Source of the DNA: Corythucha ciliata
Taxonomy: Eukaryota > Arthropoda > Insecta > Hemiptera > Tingidae
NCBI GenBank assembly: GCA_038030265.1
Contig: CM075940.1
Coordinates: 15,823,604 to 15,887,603 of the forward strand
DNA: 64,000 bases
Reading direction: 5' to 3'
The position numbers and the translations under genes were made by a program. A model generated the notes under the pieces. The model did not search any database. It saw only the letters and a list, made by a program, of their open reading frames with translations, and had not been told where the DNA came from. Below, piece by piece: positions 1-8,576 of the stretch; positions within the stretch are counted from its first letter, which is position 1, and each line of letters begins with the position of its first letter.

Positions 1-110
1 AGCAGTCGCGGACCGTGAGGCCCCCCCCCCCACTCGGACCAAAACAAAATGTTTAACAAGTTGGGGGGGGGGGGTCTTATTGTAATTTTCATTCAACTTT
101 AGCTTGAAAA

Positions 111-600
111 TCCATCTCGATTTCGAATAAGCCCATTGGTTAAGGCGGGGAGGGGTTCCTTGACCCCCCCCCCTTCAGTCACACCCCGTTTATACTTATG
201 CACGCAAATTTTAGGCCGTATTTCTTCACTAATCCCGGATCTTAGAGTCTCATTTTAATCTCCAGGAAGTTCTAGTAAGGCGACGGAAGAGTATGAATTT
301 CCAAGGTCGAAGTTTGAAGGTGTTTGATTAATATTTTATTTTTAGGGTTTTGACTTATTGCTTCGAAGATATTTTACAGTTATTTCTGGATTTAACTTTG
401 AAAAGTAATATATGTATGGCGCTCCTGTAGAATTTCATGGAGATTAAAATGAGACTCTGAAATCCTGTATTGGCGTTAAAATACGGCCAAAGTTTAGGAG
501 AAAGGGTATAGGAGGGGCACAACTGGCGGGGGGTCGAGGAACCACTAGTGAAAGCCCGCCTTAAGATGGTGCTATTATTTCGAAATACATATTTTGATTC
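111..600. mobile_element. Large imperfect inverted repeat (foldback element) at the window edge
   Basis: Arms of roughly 165-175 bp at about 111-275 and 426-600 with a ~150-bp spacer. The core is a perfect 20-nt match (244-263 against 439-458), and similarity continues outward through a C/G-run segment into TTCGAAATA-type sequence. No coding capacity is recognised. The outer ends are not defined and may extend beyond the window. Probably a non-autonomous DNA element. Confidence 0.6.
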
Positions 601-1109
601 GAGCCCGAAGCGGTGGTTTATAAGTCCCTCAAACAGTTCGATTGACAAATCGAAGCCGGTCACGGCCAAAACGCCCCTTTGAGCCCCGGAACCGTTATTC
701 CTTGTCACTGAATTTGGTCAATATTCACGGCTCCCGACTTCCTGAATAGCCCTTAAGATTAGCTTATTATGTTATTTCGGAACATGGTGTAAAGCAAATG
801 ACCTCTTTGTCAATGAGGGTAAGACTCAACGTATCGAGTTTAGCTTGAGGCGTTCAGCGAAGAATGCTTCGAATTCCGTGGAGATCCTGGGCTTCATTAT
901 AGTGACTCTTCACTCAACTGGAAGTTGTATGAACTCATGTTGAGCAAGAAGCTGTCCAAATCATTGTTTTCCTCCGTCGTTTGAAATATGATGTGAATCT
1001 TGACACCTTACGCTCGGCGTACTTTGCCGTTTTTCACAATCATGTTTGTTATGGCACCATTCTGTGGGTGAACTCAACAGATGCCAAGAAGGTTTTCGTG
1101 TTGCAGGAG
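601..1109. other. No gene recognised
   Basis: Unique-looking sequence between the edge inverted repeat and the first degenerate tandem tract. No splice-supported exon or RNA gene was seen. Confidence 0.5.
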
Positions 1110-1600
1110 CGAAATTGTAAATTGTAAATTCTATTAGAAAACTGTCAATTTTGTGGGGTGATTGCCATTTTCAAGTCGAATTGCCAATTTTTTGTGGAAA
1201 TTATTAATTTGGAGCAGAAACCGCCAATTTTATTTAAAAAATTGTCAATGCTTGCTGTTGCTGGGGCAGTTTGAAGTAGAAGTTGTCAATTTCAAAATGA
1301 AATTGTAACTTATACTCACAATCAGTAGTTTTATTTTTGGTCTCTCAACCTATTAATTTTGCCCCGTGACTCGAACGGCAATTGTTCTTTCGGTGATTAT
1401 TGTTAATACGTAACTGGCTATCGTTTATTCGGTCTTTAAACTTGAAATCCAAAGTGGAAATTGTCGGTTTTATGACTAAACCGTTAATTTTATGAGGCAA
1501 TTGTCTGCTTTATGAGGAAATTGTCAATTTCATGAGGAACTTGTCAATTGTATGGGAACATTGTCAATTTTATGATGATATTGTCGGTTTTATGGACAAC
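1110..1600. repeat. Degenerate tandem array, unit about 20-25 bp
   Basis: Repeated variants of GAAATTGTCAATTTTATGAG, best preserved at about 1485-1600 and decaying leftwards, where AATTGCCAATTTT and AACTGTCAATTTTG variants remain. Related TTTCG/AAAACC phrases continue to about 1900. Spacing is irregular and copies differ by several bases, so this is an old minisatellite and not a CRISPR-like array. Confidence 0.7.
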
Positions 1601-4220
1601 CAATTTCGGGGATTTATTTCCAGCAAACCATTTTTGCTGGGTAGCCCAATTCAGAGAACGATTACACTGATTTTTCGCCGTAAAACCCCATTTTCAGCTG
1701 GTTTGACTAAAAAAAAAACTATCTCTCGAATATCGCTTACTATAAAAACTATATAATTTCGCTCTCTCTATAAATACTTATTTCGCAGAATTTATTTCGG
1801 TAAAACCTAAATTTCGCAGTATTTTGCACACTAAAAAACCTTTGGTGGGTATGGCTCATTAAAAAACCAATTTTGTGGGTTAAAAAACTATTTTAAACGT
1901 ATCTAGGCCACTGCGCTAGACAGACGTGTATGGTGGGAGAGGAATGTCAAATCCTTCAGTCCCTTGCCTCTTTTTCCCAATTGAGAAAACCAGAGGTGCG
2001 GGTGGTGGCTAGAGCGCTTGATGCGCGAGGTCTGCTACTTGACAGTTTACAGGCCTGTGTGAGTCCTGGCGATTAACTATTCGTCTCGACGATCAAAGAG
2101 TCCTGCTTGAGGCACCAAATTACTGCAGTTAACGGCCGTTTCAGGGGGCCGAAATTATAATTTTTGCTCCGAATTATCACTTTCTGGGGGAAAAGATTAT
2201 GAGCTGTTGACAGAAATTATGGAAGAGAAGGCTCCAAAGACAGTTTTCCAGCTGAGATTTAGTTTTCGACGGATAGTTACGAGTATACCGTTTCTGTGCA
2301 AATTCAGTATCTAAATGAGAGATGACCAGATAGCCCATTCCAGATCGACGAACATGTGCCAGCAAAAAAGGCAATGGTGCATCTGAAATTTTCTTCCACT
2401 CCTGGATCAAGGGCTGGCTACGCCACTGTCCCGTTCCCAGAGCTCCGAAGGCCACCATTTCTTGACCCACGAAAAATCCAGCGTATTTTTCTTTTTTAAT
2501 TTCAAGGAGACAGGGGATTTTGTCTAGACTGATCGATATTTAATTTGTCAATGTTTCGACCACTAACGCGGCACACAGATGGAAGGAAAACAGCTAGCCA
2601 AGTTTTTGCGTTGATTTATTTCTACGTTTTCTGGTACCTCAGCCCCCCTCATCACCATGAGTTTAAGATTTCCTTTTGCGCTATGTCCAGGACCGTTGCC
2701 TTGGGGTCGTTGAGTTGGGTAGGTGATTGAGGGGATGGCGACAATTTATTGGTTAAAAAGAAAATGACTTTCACTTCTTCAAATTTATATTTAAACTGAT
2801 CGCTTATTTATCAATTATTTATTTATTTATGCTTCAAAATAGTGATTCCCAAACCTAAATGAACAACCTAAAGCGTCATGTTCAGGTTCCTGAGATCCAG
2901 TTTAGAAAGTTATCTCCCCTTGCGCTGTCTCTAGAAGTTAGCTTGCCAATGCCCTCAGGCTTAGAGAACCATTTCCTTTATCCGTCACTTGTCATTTGTG
3001 TTCTGCCTTCTGCTGTCAGTTCACGATCGAAAATCGAATAAGCGTCGTCTTCGGATTAAACACGATCGGTGAGTCCTTTGCCTTTTATTTTGTCATTATT
3101 ATTTCTGAAAATTGGTCACGTCTGTGTTTTTGTTGAACGGATTTTTTATCAAATATTTTAGGGCTCGTGTCTCCCGAGGAGATTTTATCGCAAGCCCTTA
3201 CGCATGCAGTGGTAGTTCCATTGATGGAAAAGTCCTGGCTGGGAAGCCCTAGAATGAATAAATTATTCTTATTTAACAGCTTTGGTCAGAGTTATGGACG
3301 GAAAACGTCCCCTTGTTCTTGTCGCCCAGGGTCTACTCTGGTCTGTAGGAAAAGTCGGAAAATCCTATTTTGGCTACACCATCATTTGTTTCTTTTGGAT
3401 CACCGATGTGACGTCATTTCGAACTGCACTTGTTGCTCTAGCTGTTCATTCCTCGACAACAAACAAAATTATGCAGATTGGTCTTCATTTGTCGTTGAGA
3501 TGAGGTGAGCTGTTGCAGTTGGAGTGACGTCACCTTGGGAAAATTAGATGATTGGGATTATAAAAAAAGAGCTAATTGAGCAGGAAGTTCGAAACAGTTT
3601 CAGGAGGACTAGGAAGTCGCTTTTTTGTGATTTACTTACTGAGATCCCCTTAGGACAATGATGATAACGACGCTGGACTAGTGTATGACGATAGAGCCTC
3701 GCACCAAAATGAGATTTGTCGTTGGGGAATATTCTTTCGAACTGCCCTTCAGGAGTAGATCTTTGGTCCCACGTACAACCTCGATGGTACCCATTGTCTG
3801 TAGCCGACCACGACGATCCACACGATGTGGTCTTCATGGAAAATGCCCACTATGGTTCCATTCCGTGCTTTTTTACCCACCTTGCTAGTCTGTATAAGCC
3901 CCCCCTCCCCACGTGAGTCCGGGGCGAAGATTTTTTCAGATACCCGCTAAGCCATGCGCCAGATGGTGCAGAGAGGCCTGTGCTCTGGAGGGGGGGTATG
4001 AGCGTATTAGTAGGGAATTACGAACTTAACGTTCGTCAATCGTGGAATAATAATATTGGCATTCATTCATTTCATGCTACTTAACACTACTGTGCTTGAA
4101 CACAACATGACCATAATTTCAGCTCCCAACACAGACGGGTTACCTGAGTACGAAGTTGGTGGACCGCTCTCCTCGAGCGGAGGTTCCACTGCACTACGAT
4201 TCCTCCTCTTGGGGGGCAAC
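1601..4220. other. No supportable gene; decayed repeat tail and unique sequence
   Basis: Up to ~1900 the sequence keeps a loose AAAACC-ATTTCG periodicity. Short open frames near 2177-2470 and 3167-3837 have no recognisable domain and overlap on opposite strands, which argues against coding. A GGTGGACCGCTC-CTC-GAGCGG hairpin-like stretch sits near 4160-4185. Confidence 0.5.
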
Positions 4221-4322
4221 TACGAAGGGGTGTTATAATTTTAACACGGCGTTATCCTATCACAATTAAAATGGTTATCACGTGGATACCGCCCGTGTTA
4301 TTTCACATATCACCCCTTCGTA
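4221..4322. mobile_element. 102-bp palindromic mini-element
   Basis: Perfect 12-nt ends TACGAAGGGGTG (4221-4232) and CACCCCTTCGTA (4311-4322). Imperfect pairing continues inward (AACACGG with CCGTGTT, CAATTAAAATGG near the centre), so almost the whole unit folds back. Typical of a very short MITE. Related outer sequence on each side is weak. Confidence 0.65.
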
Positions 4323-5399
4323 CTTCAGCCCCTCGATCGTTATATCAGTATATTTAATCCTTAAATCTGTTTTTTGACTCAAAATTTGTTCGTTTTAGGC
4401 CAGTAAACTATCGATTAAGCTCCAAATTCTAGGTTTTATTCCATTCACATAAAAACTAAACTATCGACAATTTAAAAGATCAGTTTTCCGTACAATCCCG
4501 GAATCGAGCAATGAAACTGTCAAGTTTCCTCGCCCCCCCCCCCTCTAACGATATTTCGATTTGGTTTTGAAACTGTGAAGTTGTGGAATTTTCTAGCATA
4601 AAACTGCCAAGTGCGAGGACGAAACGAGAAACAAAGGGGAAAATAAACAACCTTGTTTTGTAGGCCTGACTTTAAACCAACGTTAGTGCACAAATGTAAC
4701 GTTAGAGCTCTGATATGATCATTAGTGTTCAAATATGACCATTACTGATGCATCCATACAGCAAGTTACCGCGGAAAAACAGTGGGGGGGGGGGGAATCT
4801 AACACCACGCTAGTTCATGTTTATGTTTGTCCTTAAAAGCAATATCGTGGCACTAACGATGGAGGGCTTCTCCGCCTATTTTGTTTTTGAAAAAATGTGA
4901 GTGGGGGGGGGGAGTTGAATTTCGATGTATCACTATTTTTGTACTGTCATTCGACCTCGAGCACTAACGTAGAGTTTTCGATTGAGCCACTACTTTTTGA
5001 ATTATTACCGTCTGTTTGAGGGGGCTGGGAGTCACTTCAGTGAAGGCTTCCCCCCCCCCTCAACCAGATTGGTTTTAAGGCGTTTCATTTTGTTGAGCGG
5101 AGGAGGGGGCAACTTAACGGATCTATTTTAAGCAGAAAATGACTTCACCGCGTTTAATGAAAATATTCGTTCAAAAATTCATAAAAGGTCTGGAAACTAA
5201 AATGTATCCACCTAACCCCCAGACAATGCCTGAAAGAGGCCCGAAACTGAAGTTTTCAACTAAAACGTTCAATATTATCCTATCAAATCGACCGATAGAC
5301 AGACTGAAGGGCTCATCAGCTTTTGCCTAGTTTACTCCATATTGTAGCCATGCATCAGTGTAGGACAGAAGAGCAGCTGAATTGTAAATAAAATAAATA
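4323..5399. other. No gene; AT-rich with several G/C runs
   Basis: Contains loose AAACTGTCAAG/AAACTGCCAAG phrases (about 4400-4620) like those of the tandem tracts, plus C or G runs of about nine or more near 4537, 4784, 4903 and 5050. No recognisable exon. Confidence 0.5.
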
Positions 5400-5750
5400 A
5401 CATAAAAATGATACAGTTTTGTATCGAACAGTTCAGTTCGGTGGCTTATTTCCTGTTTCATGGATGTGATATTTATTTCAGGGGGTGAAATTACAAGTGT
5501 TTCGGGTTTAAAATCAACTGTTTCAGCTTAATTGACCGTTTCGTGTCCGAACAGCAATTTTTTGGGGCTCAATTACCTTCTATGGGGTTAAATAATTGGT
5601 TAATTTGGGGCTTAAATAAACTATTCCGGCTGAAAAAACAGATTTTGGAGCCAACTGCCGAGTTTTGTTGCCGAATAGCCAGTTTTGTAGACAAAAAATT
5701 ATATTATCACGTAACCGTGCACGCATAATCTACGACGTGATTTTTATGAC
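5400..5750. repeat. Degenerate tandem tract, unit about 30 bp
   Basis: Recurrent phrases of the type TTAAAT-AACTGTTTCGG/AATTTTTTGGGGCTC-AATTACC with irregular spacing. Resembles the 1.1- and 11.5-kb tracts in vocabulary, but too diverged for a firm consensus. Confidence 0.4.
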
Positions 5751-6068
5751 AGTTTTGCGTCCGAAAAGAATACTATGGGGGGGGGAGGGGCTGAATTCGC
5801 ACTTTTCTGGCTTAATTAGCAGAAAAGAAAACGGAGTGGCTGTAGGTGTACGTCGTCTTGACCGCTACCATGCATCATAACACTATACCCGTCATTGAGA
5901 TTGTACTCATAATACGTGTGTATCCTGGTAGAATTCGCCACTGGGACCTGTGTATGAGGATGGTTTTTCTTTCTGCAAATGGGCTAACTCTTTGTCGGAT
6001 ACTTCAAACTACGTCCATCCTGGCGGGGGGGGGGGGGTGTTTGAAGCGCATTTAGCCCCAAACTTTAT
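5751..6068. other. No gene; G-run spacer
   Basis: Holds a 9-nt G run near 5778 and a 13-nt G run at 6025-6037. Otherwise unremarkable sequence before the palindromic element. Confidence 0.5.
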
Positions 6069-6241
6069 ACAAATTAGATAAATAGCCGTAGTTGCCTACG
6101 TTGTCAGTCATACCTTGTTGGAGTTTTCAGCAGACGTTCTAACACTGAAGATGCCGAACAGGCGAAACCGGTTTGTCTTGGACACACCTCAACAAGGTAT
6201 GACTGACAACGTAGGCAACTACGGCTACTTATCTAATTTGT
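6069..6241. mobile_element. Palindromic MITE directly upstream of the E2 gene
   Basis: Arms 6069-6120 and 6190-6241 are 52 nt each and match at 51 positions, around a 69-nt loop. The loop carries CTGAAGATGCCGAACAGGCG and AAACCGGTTTGTCTTGGACA, recognisably the same sequence as in the element at 31.1 kb. The near-identical arms suggest recent insertion or arm homogenisation. It ends about 155 bp before the E2 start codon, so it probably lies in the promoter or 5' UTR. Confidence 0.85.
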
Positions 6242-6396
6242 ATTATTGTACGCCTTGTATATATAACGATGTTACTAACCCCAAACTTTATTTTAACTGT
6301 AAAATGTTGATTTATTTTGCAGATTTTGCCATCTTGGACTTGGACACCCTCACGGCTTGCTAATTTTGTTTCGGTTTTATCAGCTTCCGACGAATT

Positions 6397-6964
6397 ATGA
6401 GTTCTTCAGAAACCGCGACTCTACGTATTAAAAATCGATTGGAGATCGACTTGATGAAACTGGAAGCAGCGGGAGTTAAAATCACTTTTCTAGAGGACGG
6501 TAAAGACCAGTTTACTGTTGTGTTACCCGGGCCAGAAGATACCATGTACCAAGGTGGCCTCTGGAGACTCCTCGTCCTAATTCCTGAAAACTATCCTCAC
6601 CAACCGCCCTTTATAAAGTTTGCTATTGAGTGTTCCCAGAAATATGGCCGTTGTTTTCAATTTTTGTTTTCCCAGGTTTATGGATCAGATCCTTCACCCC
6701 AACGTTAATTTACAGTCGGGAGCTGTATGTTTCGACTTGTTGACCAAGTCGTGGTCTCCACTTTTTGATCTCGTCACCCTTTTCTGCGAGTTCTTGCCTC
6801 AGCTTCTGTCCGATCCAAACATCGATGCTCCATTGAATCCGGAAGCCGCTATGACTCTTCTTTTCGAGCCTGAGGACTTTTATGATGAGGTGCGCGCGCT
6901 TATTAACAGACAGCAGCCTAGGCTGAGCAGAATGGGGGAAGTAAACGAAGAGGGTGACAATTGA
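6397..6964 (+). CDS. UBE2H/Ubc8-like ubiquitin-conjugating enzyme E2 (two exons)
   Basis: Join of 6397-6629 and 6676-6964 gives a 173-residue protein with one UBC fold. It would accept ubiquitin from E1 as a Cys thioester and pass it to substrate, usually with an E3, in cytosol or nucleus. Visible: the YPHQPP turn (residues 66-71), HPN at 85-87 and the active-site Cys96 in GAVCFDLL. The stretch W-SPLFDL---F-EFLPQLLSDPN-DAPLN-EAA after the Cys is the signature that points to UBE2H/yeast Ubc8 rather than UBC12 or PEX4. The C-terminus is short and acidic (EVNEEGDN), as in UBE2H. The intron 6630-6675 is only 46 nt (GTGTTC...TTCCCAG, phase 2); removing it restores the continuous block FAIEFMDQILHPN, whereas reading through stops at 6706. 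Met1 was chosen because an in-frame TAA lies at 6361 and there is A at -3. The N-terminal half is clearly divergent, so this may be a paralogue and not the one-to-one orthologue. No poly(A) signal was obvious downstream. Confidence 0.87.
6630..6675 (+). other. 46-nt intron in the E2 gene
   Basis: Starts GTGTTCCC after codon bases GA and ends in a pyrimidine-rich stretch plus CCCAG. The split codon GA|G gives Glu78, immediately before the FMDQILHPN block. The length is not a multiple of three, so retention shifts the frame and gives a stop about 30 nt into exon 2. The intron is inferred from protein-family alignment; no transcript is available here. Confidence 0.8.
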
Positions 6965-7997
6965 GATTTTTTGACGCCATGCCTAATGGTATTTTTTCTG
7001 TATTTTTATCGTCTTTTTAAAAGACTGTATATAACTTTTCTGTTTCTTCTTAACTTTCTGTTCGTTCTTTGTTTCGTGTGCCTTTTGCAAGTGATGGTGG
7101 GCTATTGCATGTTCCGATTTTAAAACTAATTATACGATATTTTCAGTACAAAACTAGTTATTTGTTGAAACGCTGCAAGTTTTGGCTAAGAAATAACTCC
7201 TGTTGAAATTGCTTTTTGTTGTGGGTGGTGTGTTTAAATTTGCTGATAAAGTTGAACAGTTAACTATACGAAAATATCTTGGGCTTTTACAAACAAGGTA
7301 ATGAAGTCACTAACTTCGAAAATTGAGTCAGTTGGACTGTTCTTTGGAAGGCTTTGACCGAATGAGCAAATGTGAGTTTTGTGTGTGAATACCTCCATGA
7401 ACTTTCATAATTTTAACTTGGTTCGCTATTGTGCAGGCACTCAGGTTTTGGACATATTTCTTTCCCAAGACGAATCGAGGTTAATAGACGCCAGCTGTTT
7501 TCATTCCGAAGATGACCAAATTATGTAAGAGAGATATCACCATTGGAGAGTTGGAGGACAAAAAAGGCAGAGAACGATTTCAGTGATCTTGGATGGAGGT
7601 TAGTGCTACTTGTTCAGCAGAAGTCATGTGTGTGCATGTTTAATATCAGCTTTTGTGAATTCTTGCACCCATGAAATACGTGAGTTTTTTGTTTTTGTTT
7701 TTCTCGCGGTTGGTGAGTGGTATTAGAATGATGCGTAAGGGGAGGGGGGGGGATAGTTGGTTTGCGATGTTGTATAACAATTTTCCATGAAGGCCTCATT
7801 ATATCATACACCATTAGGTCACAATCATGTCCTGATAGTTTTTTCGGGAACACTGCTCCCACTGTCATGTCGGCTGGAACACTCAAGTTGAATGGTTTCT
7901 ATGTAAAATACTCAATTTCCAATTTTTAAAATGACTTTTGACCCTCTAAAGCACGCGTTAGGATGGGAGAAACGAAATAAAACGCATGTCTCATGCT
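6965..7997. other. Convergent intergenic region between the E2 and CSP genes
   Basis: Includes the presumed E2 3' UTR; no AATAAA is obvious on the plus strand. A 24-codon open frame at about 7512-7586 has no family support. A G-rich run occurs near 7745. No RNA gene was seen. Confidence 0.5.
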
Positions 7998-8007
7998 TTT
8001 ATTTATT
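7998..8007 (-). terminator. Overlapping poly(A) signals of the CSP gene
   Basis: Two overlapping minus-strand AATAAA hexamers (8003-7998 and 8007-8002), about 35 nt after the CSP stop codon. This fits a short 3' UTR. Confidence 0.75.
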
Positions 8008-8040
8008 TATCCTTGGGAGAAATCAAGTTTTTCCACCTCA

Positions 8041-8506
8041 TCACAATTTGATCCCTCTTTCAGCTGCCTTGGTTGCAAACGTCCTCTTGTATTCTCCTGT
8101 CGGATCATACAGCGCTAATAGTTTCTTGAAATCCTCCGGTTTGTGCTCTGATATGTACTTGATGACTTTCGTCGCGCTGTCGAGTTGTTGAGCGGTGCAC
8201 TTGGAGCATCCTGTGGCCAAGGCATCAGGCACGATACCTTTTTAAAAACAAAATAATGATAATATTCCGAGTTAAGCCCTCGAACCTTGGTGTGCTTTAT
8301 TATGTCCAATACTCACGCCTGAGTTCTCTACCGTCAGTGGTGCATTTCGAGGCGTCCGTGTGTGTCAGGCACGTGAAGTACTTCGAATAAAGTCGTTGAT
8401 TTTTTAGAATCTCTTCAACGTCAACGTTGTCATAGCGGGACGTATAGGACCAGACACCGGTGGCCAGTAGTGCTATGGCTAGAATGATCAGGCGAGTATC
8501 CAGCAT
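8041..8506 (-). CDS. Chemosensory protein (CSP/OS-D family), complete, two exons
   Basis: Exons on the minus strand are 8506-8317 and 8237-8041, giving 128 residues. CSPs are small secreted alpha-helical proteins that bind hydrophobic ligands (odorants, pheromones, lipids) in sensillar lymph or other extracellular fluid. Residues 1-20 form a signal peptide (MLDTRLIILAIALLATGVWS); the mature start YTSRYDNVDVEEIL is classic. The four conserved cysteines are C46-x8-C55-x18-C74-x2-C77, expected to pair as two local disulfides. The motifs PDALATGCSKC, YISEHKPEDFKKLLALYDP and GEYKRTF are diagnostic. The 79-nt intron (8316-8238, donor GTGAGT, acceptor AAAAAG) interrupts codon 64 after its first base, the position usual in this family, though here after Arg instead of Lys. 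The ATG at 8506 was chosen over one 17 codons upstream because it starts directly at the signal peptide and has the context AAAATG. The first Cys spacing (x8) is at the long end of the family range. Stand-alone gene; no second CSP copy was seen. Confidence 0.96.
8238..8316 (-). other. 79-nt phase-1 intron of the CSP gene
   Basis: Minus-strand donor C|GTGAGT at 8316-8311 and acceptor TTTAAAAAG ending at 8238. Splicing joins GRELRR to IVPDAL, the expected family sequence. Position and phase match the single conserved intron known in most insect CSP genes. Confidence 0.93.
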
Positions 8507-8568
8507 TTTTGAGGAAGAACTGTGAATGGTTGGGTGTGAAATGTTGAAATTGTTCATTTACTCTCTGC

Positions 8569-8576
8569 TATATATA
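8569..8576 (-). promoter_or_regulatory. TATA box of the CSP gene
   Basis: TATATATA, palindromic but placed 63-70 bp upstream of the CSP start codon on the minus strand. A start site about 30 nt downstream (near 8540-8545) would leave a 5' leader of roughly 35-40 nt, normal for these short insect genes. Position and sequence are seen; the start site is inferred. Confidence 0.7.

Noticed and set aside
6397..6708. Single-exon E2 ending at 6708
   Set aside because: It would lack the HPN motif and the active-site Cys. A GT-AG intron at 6630-6675 restores the family sequence exactly.
7512..7586. 24-codon small open reading frame downstream of the E2 gene
   Set aside because: No family match, no conservation information and no clear promoter.
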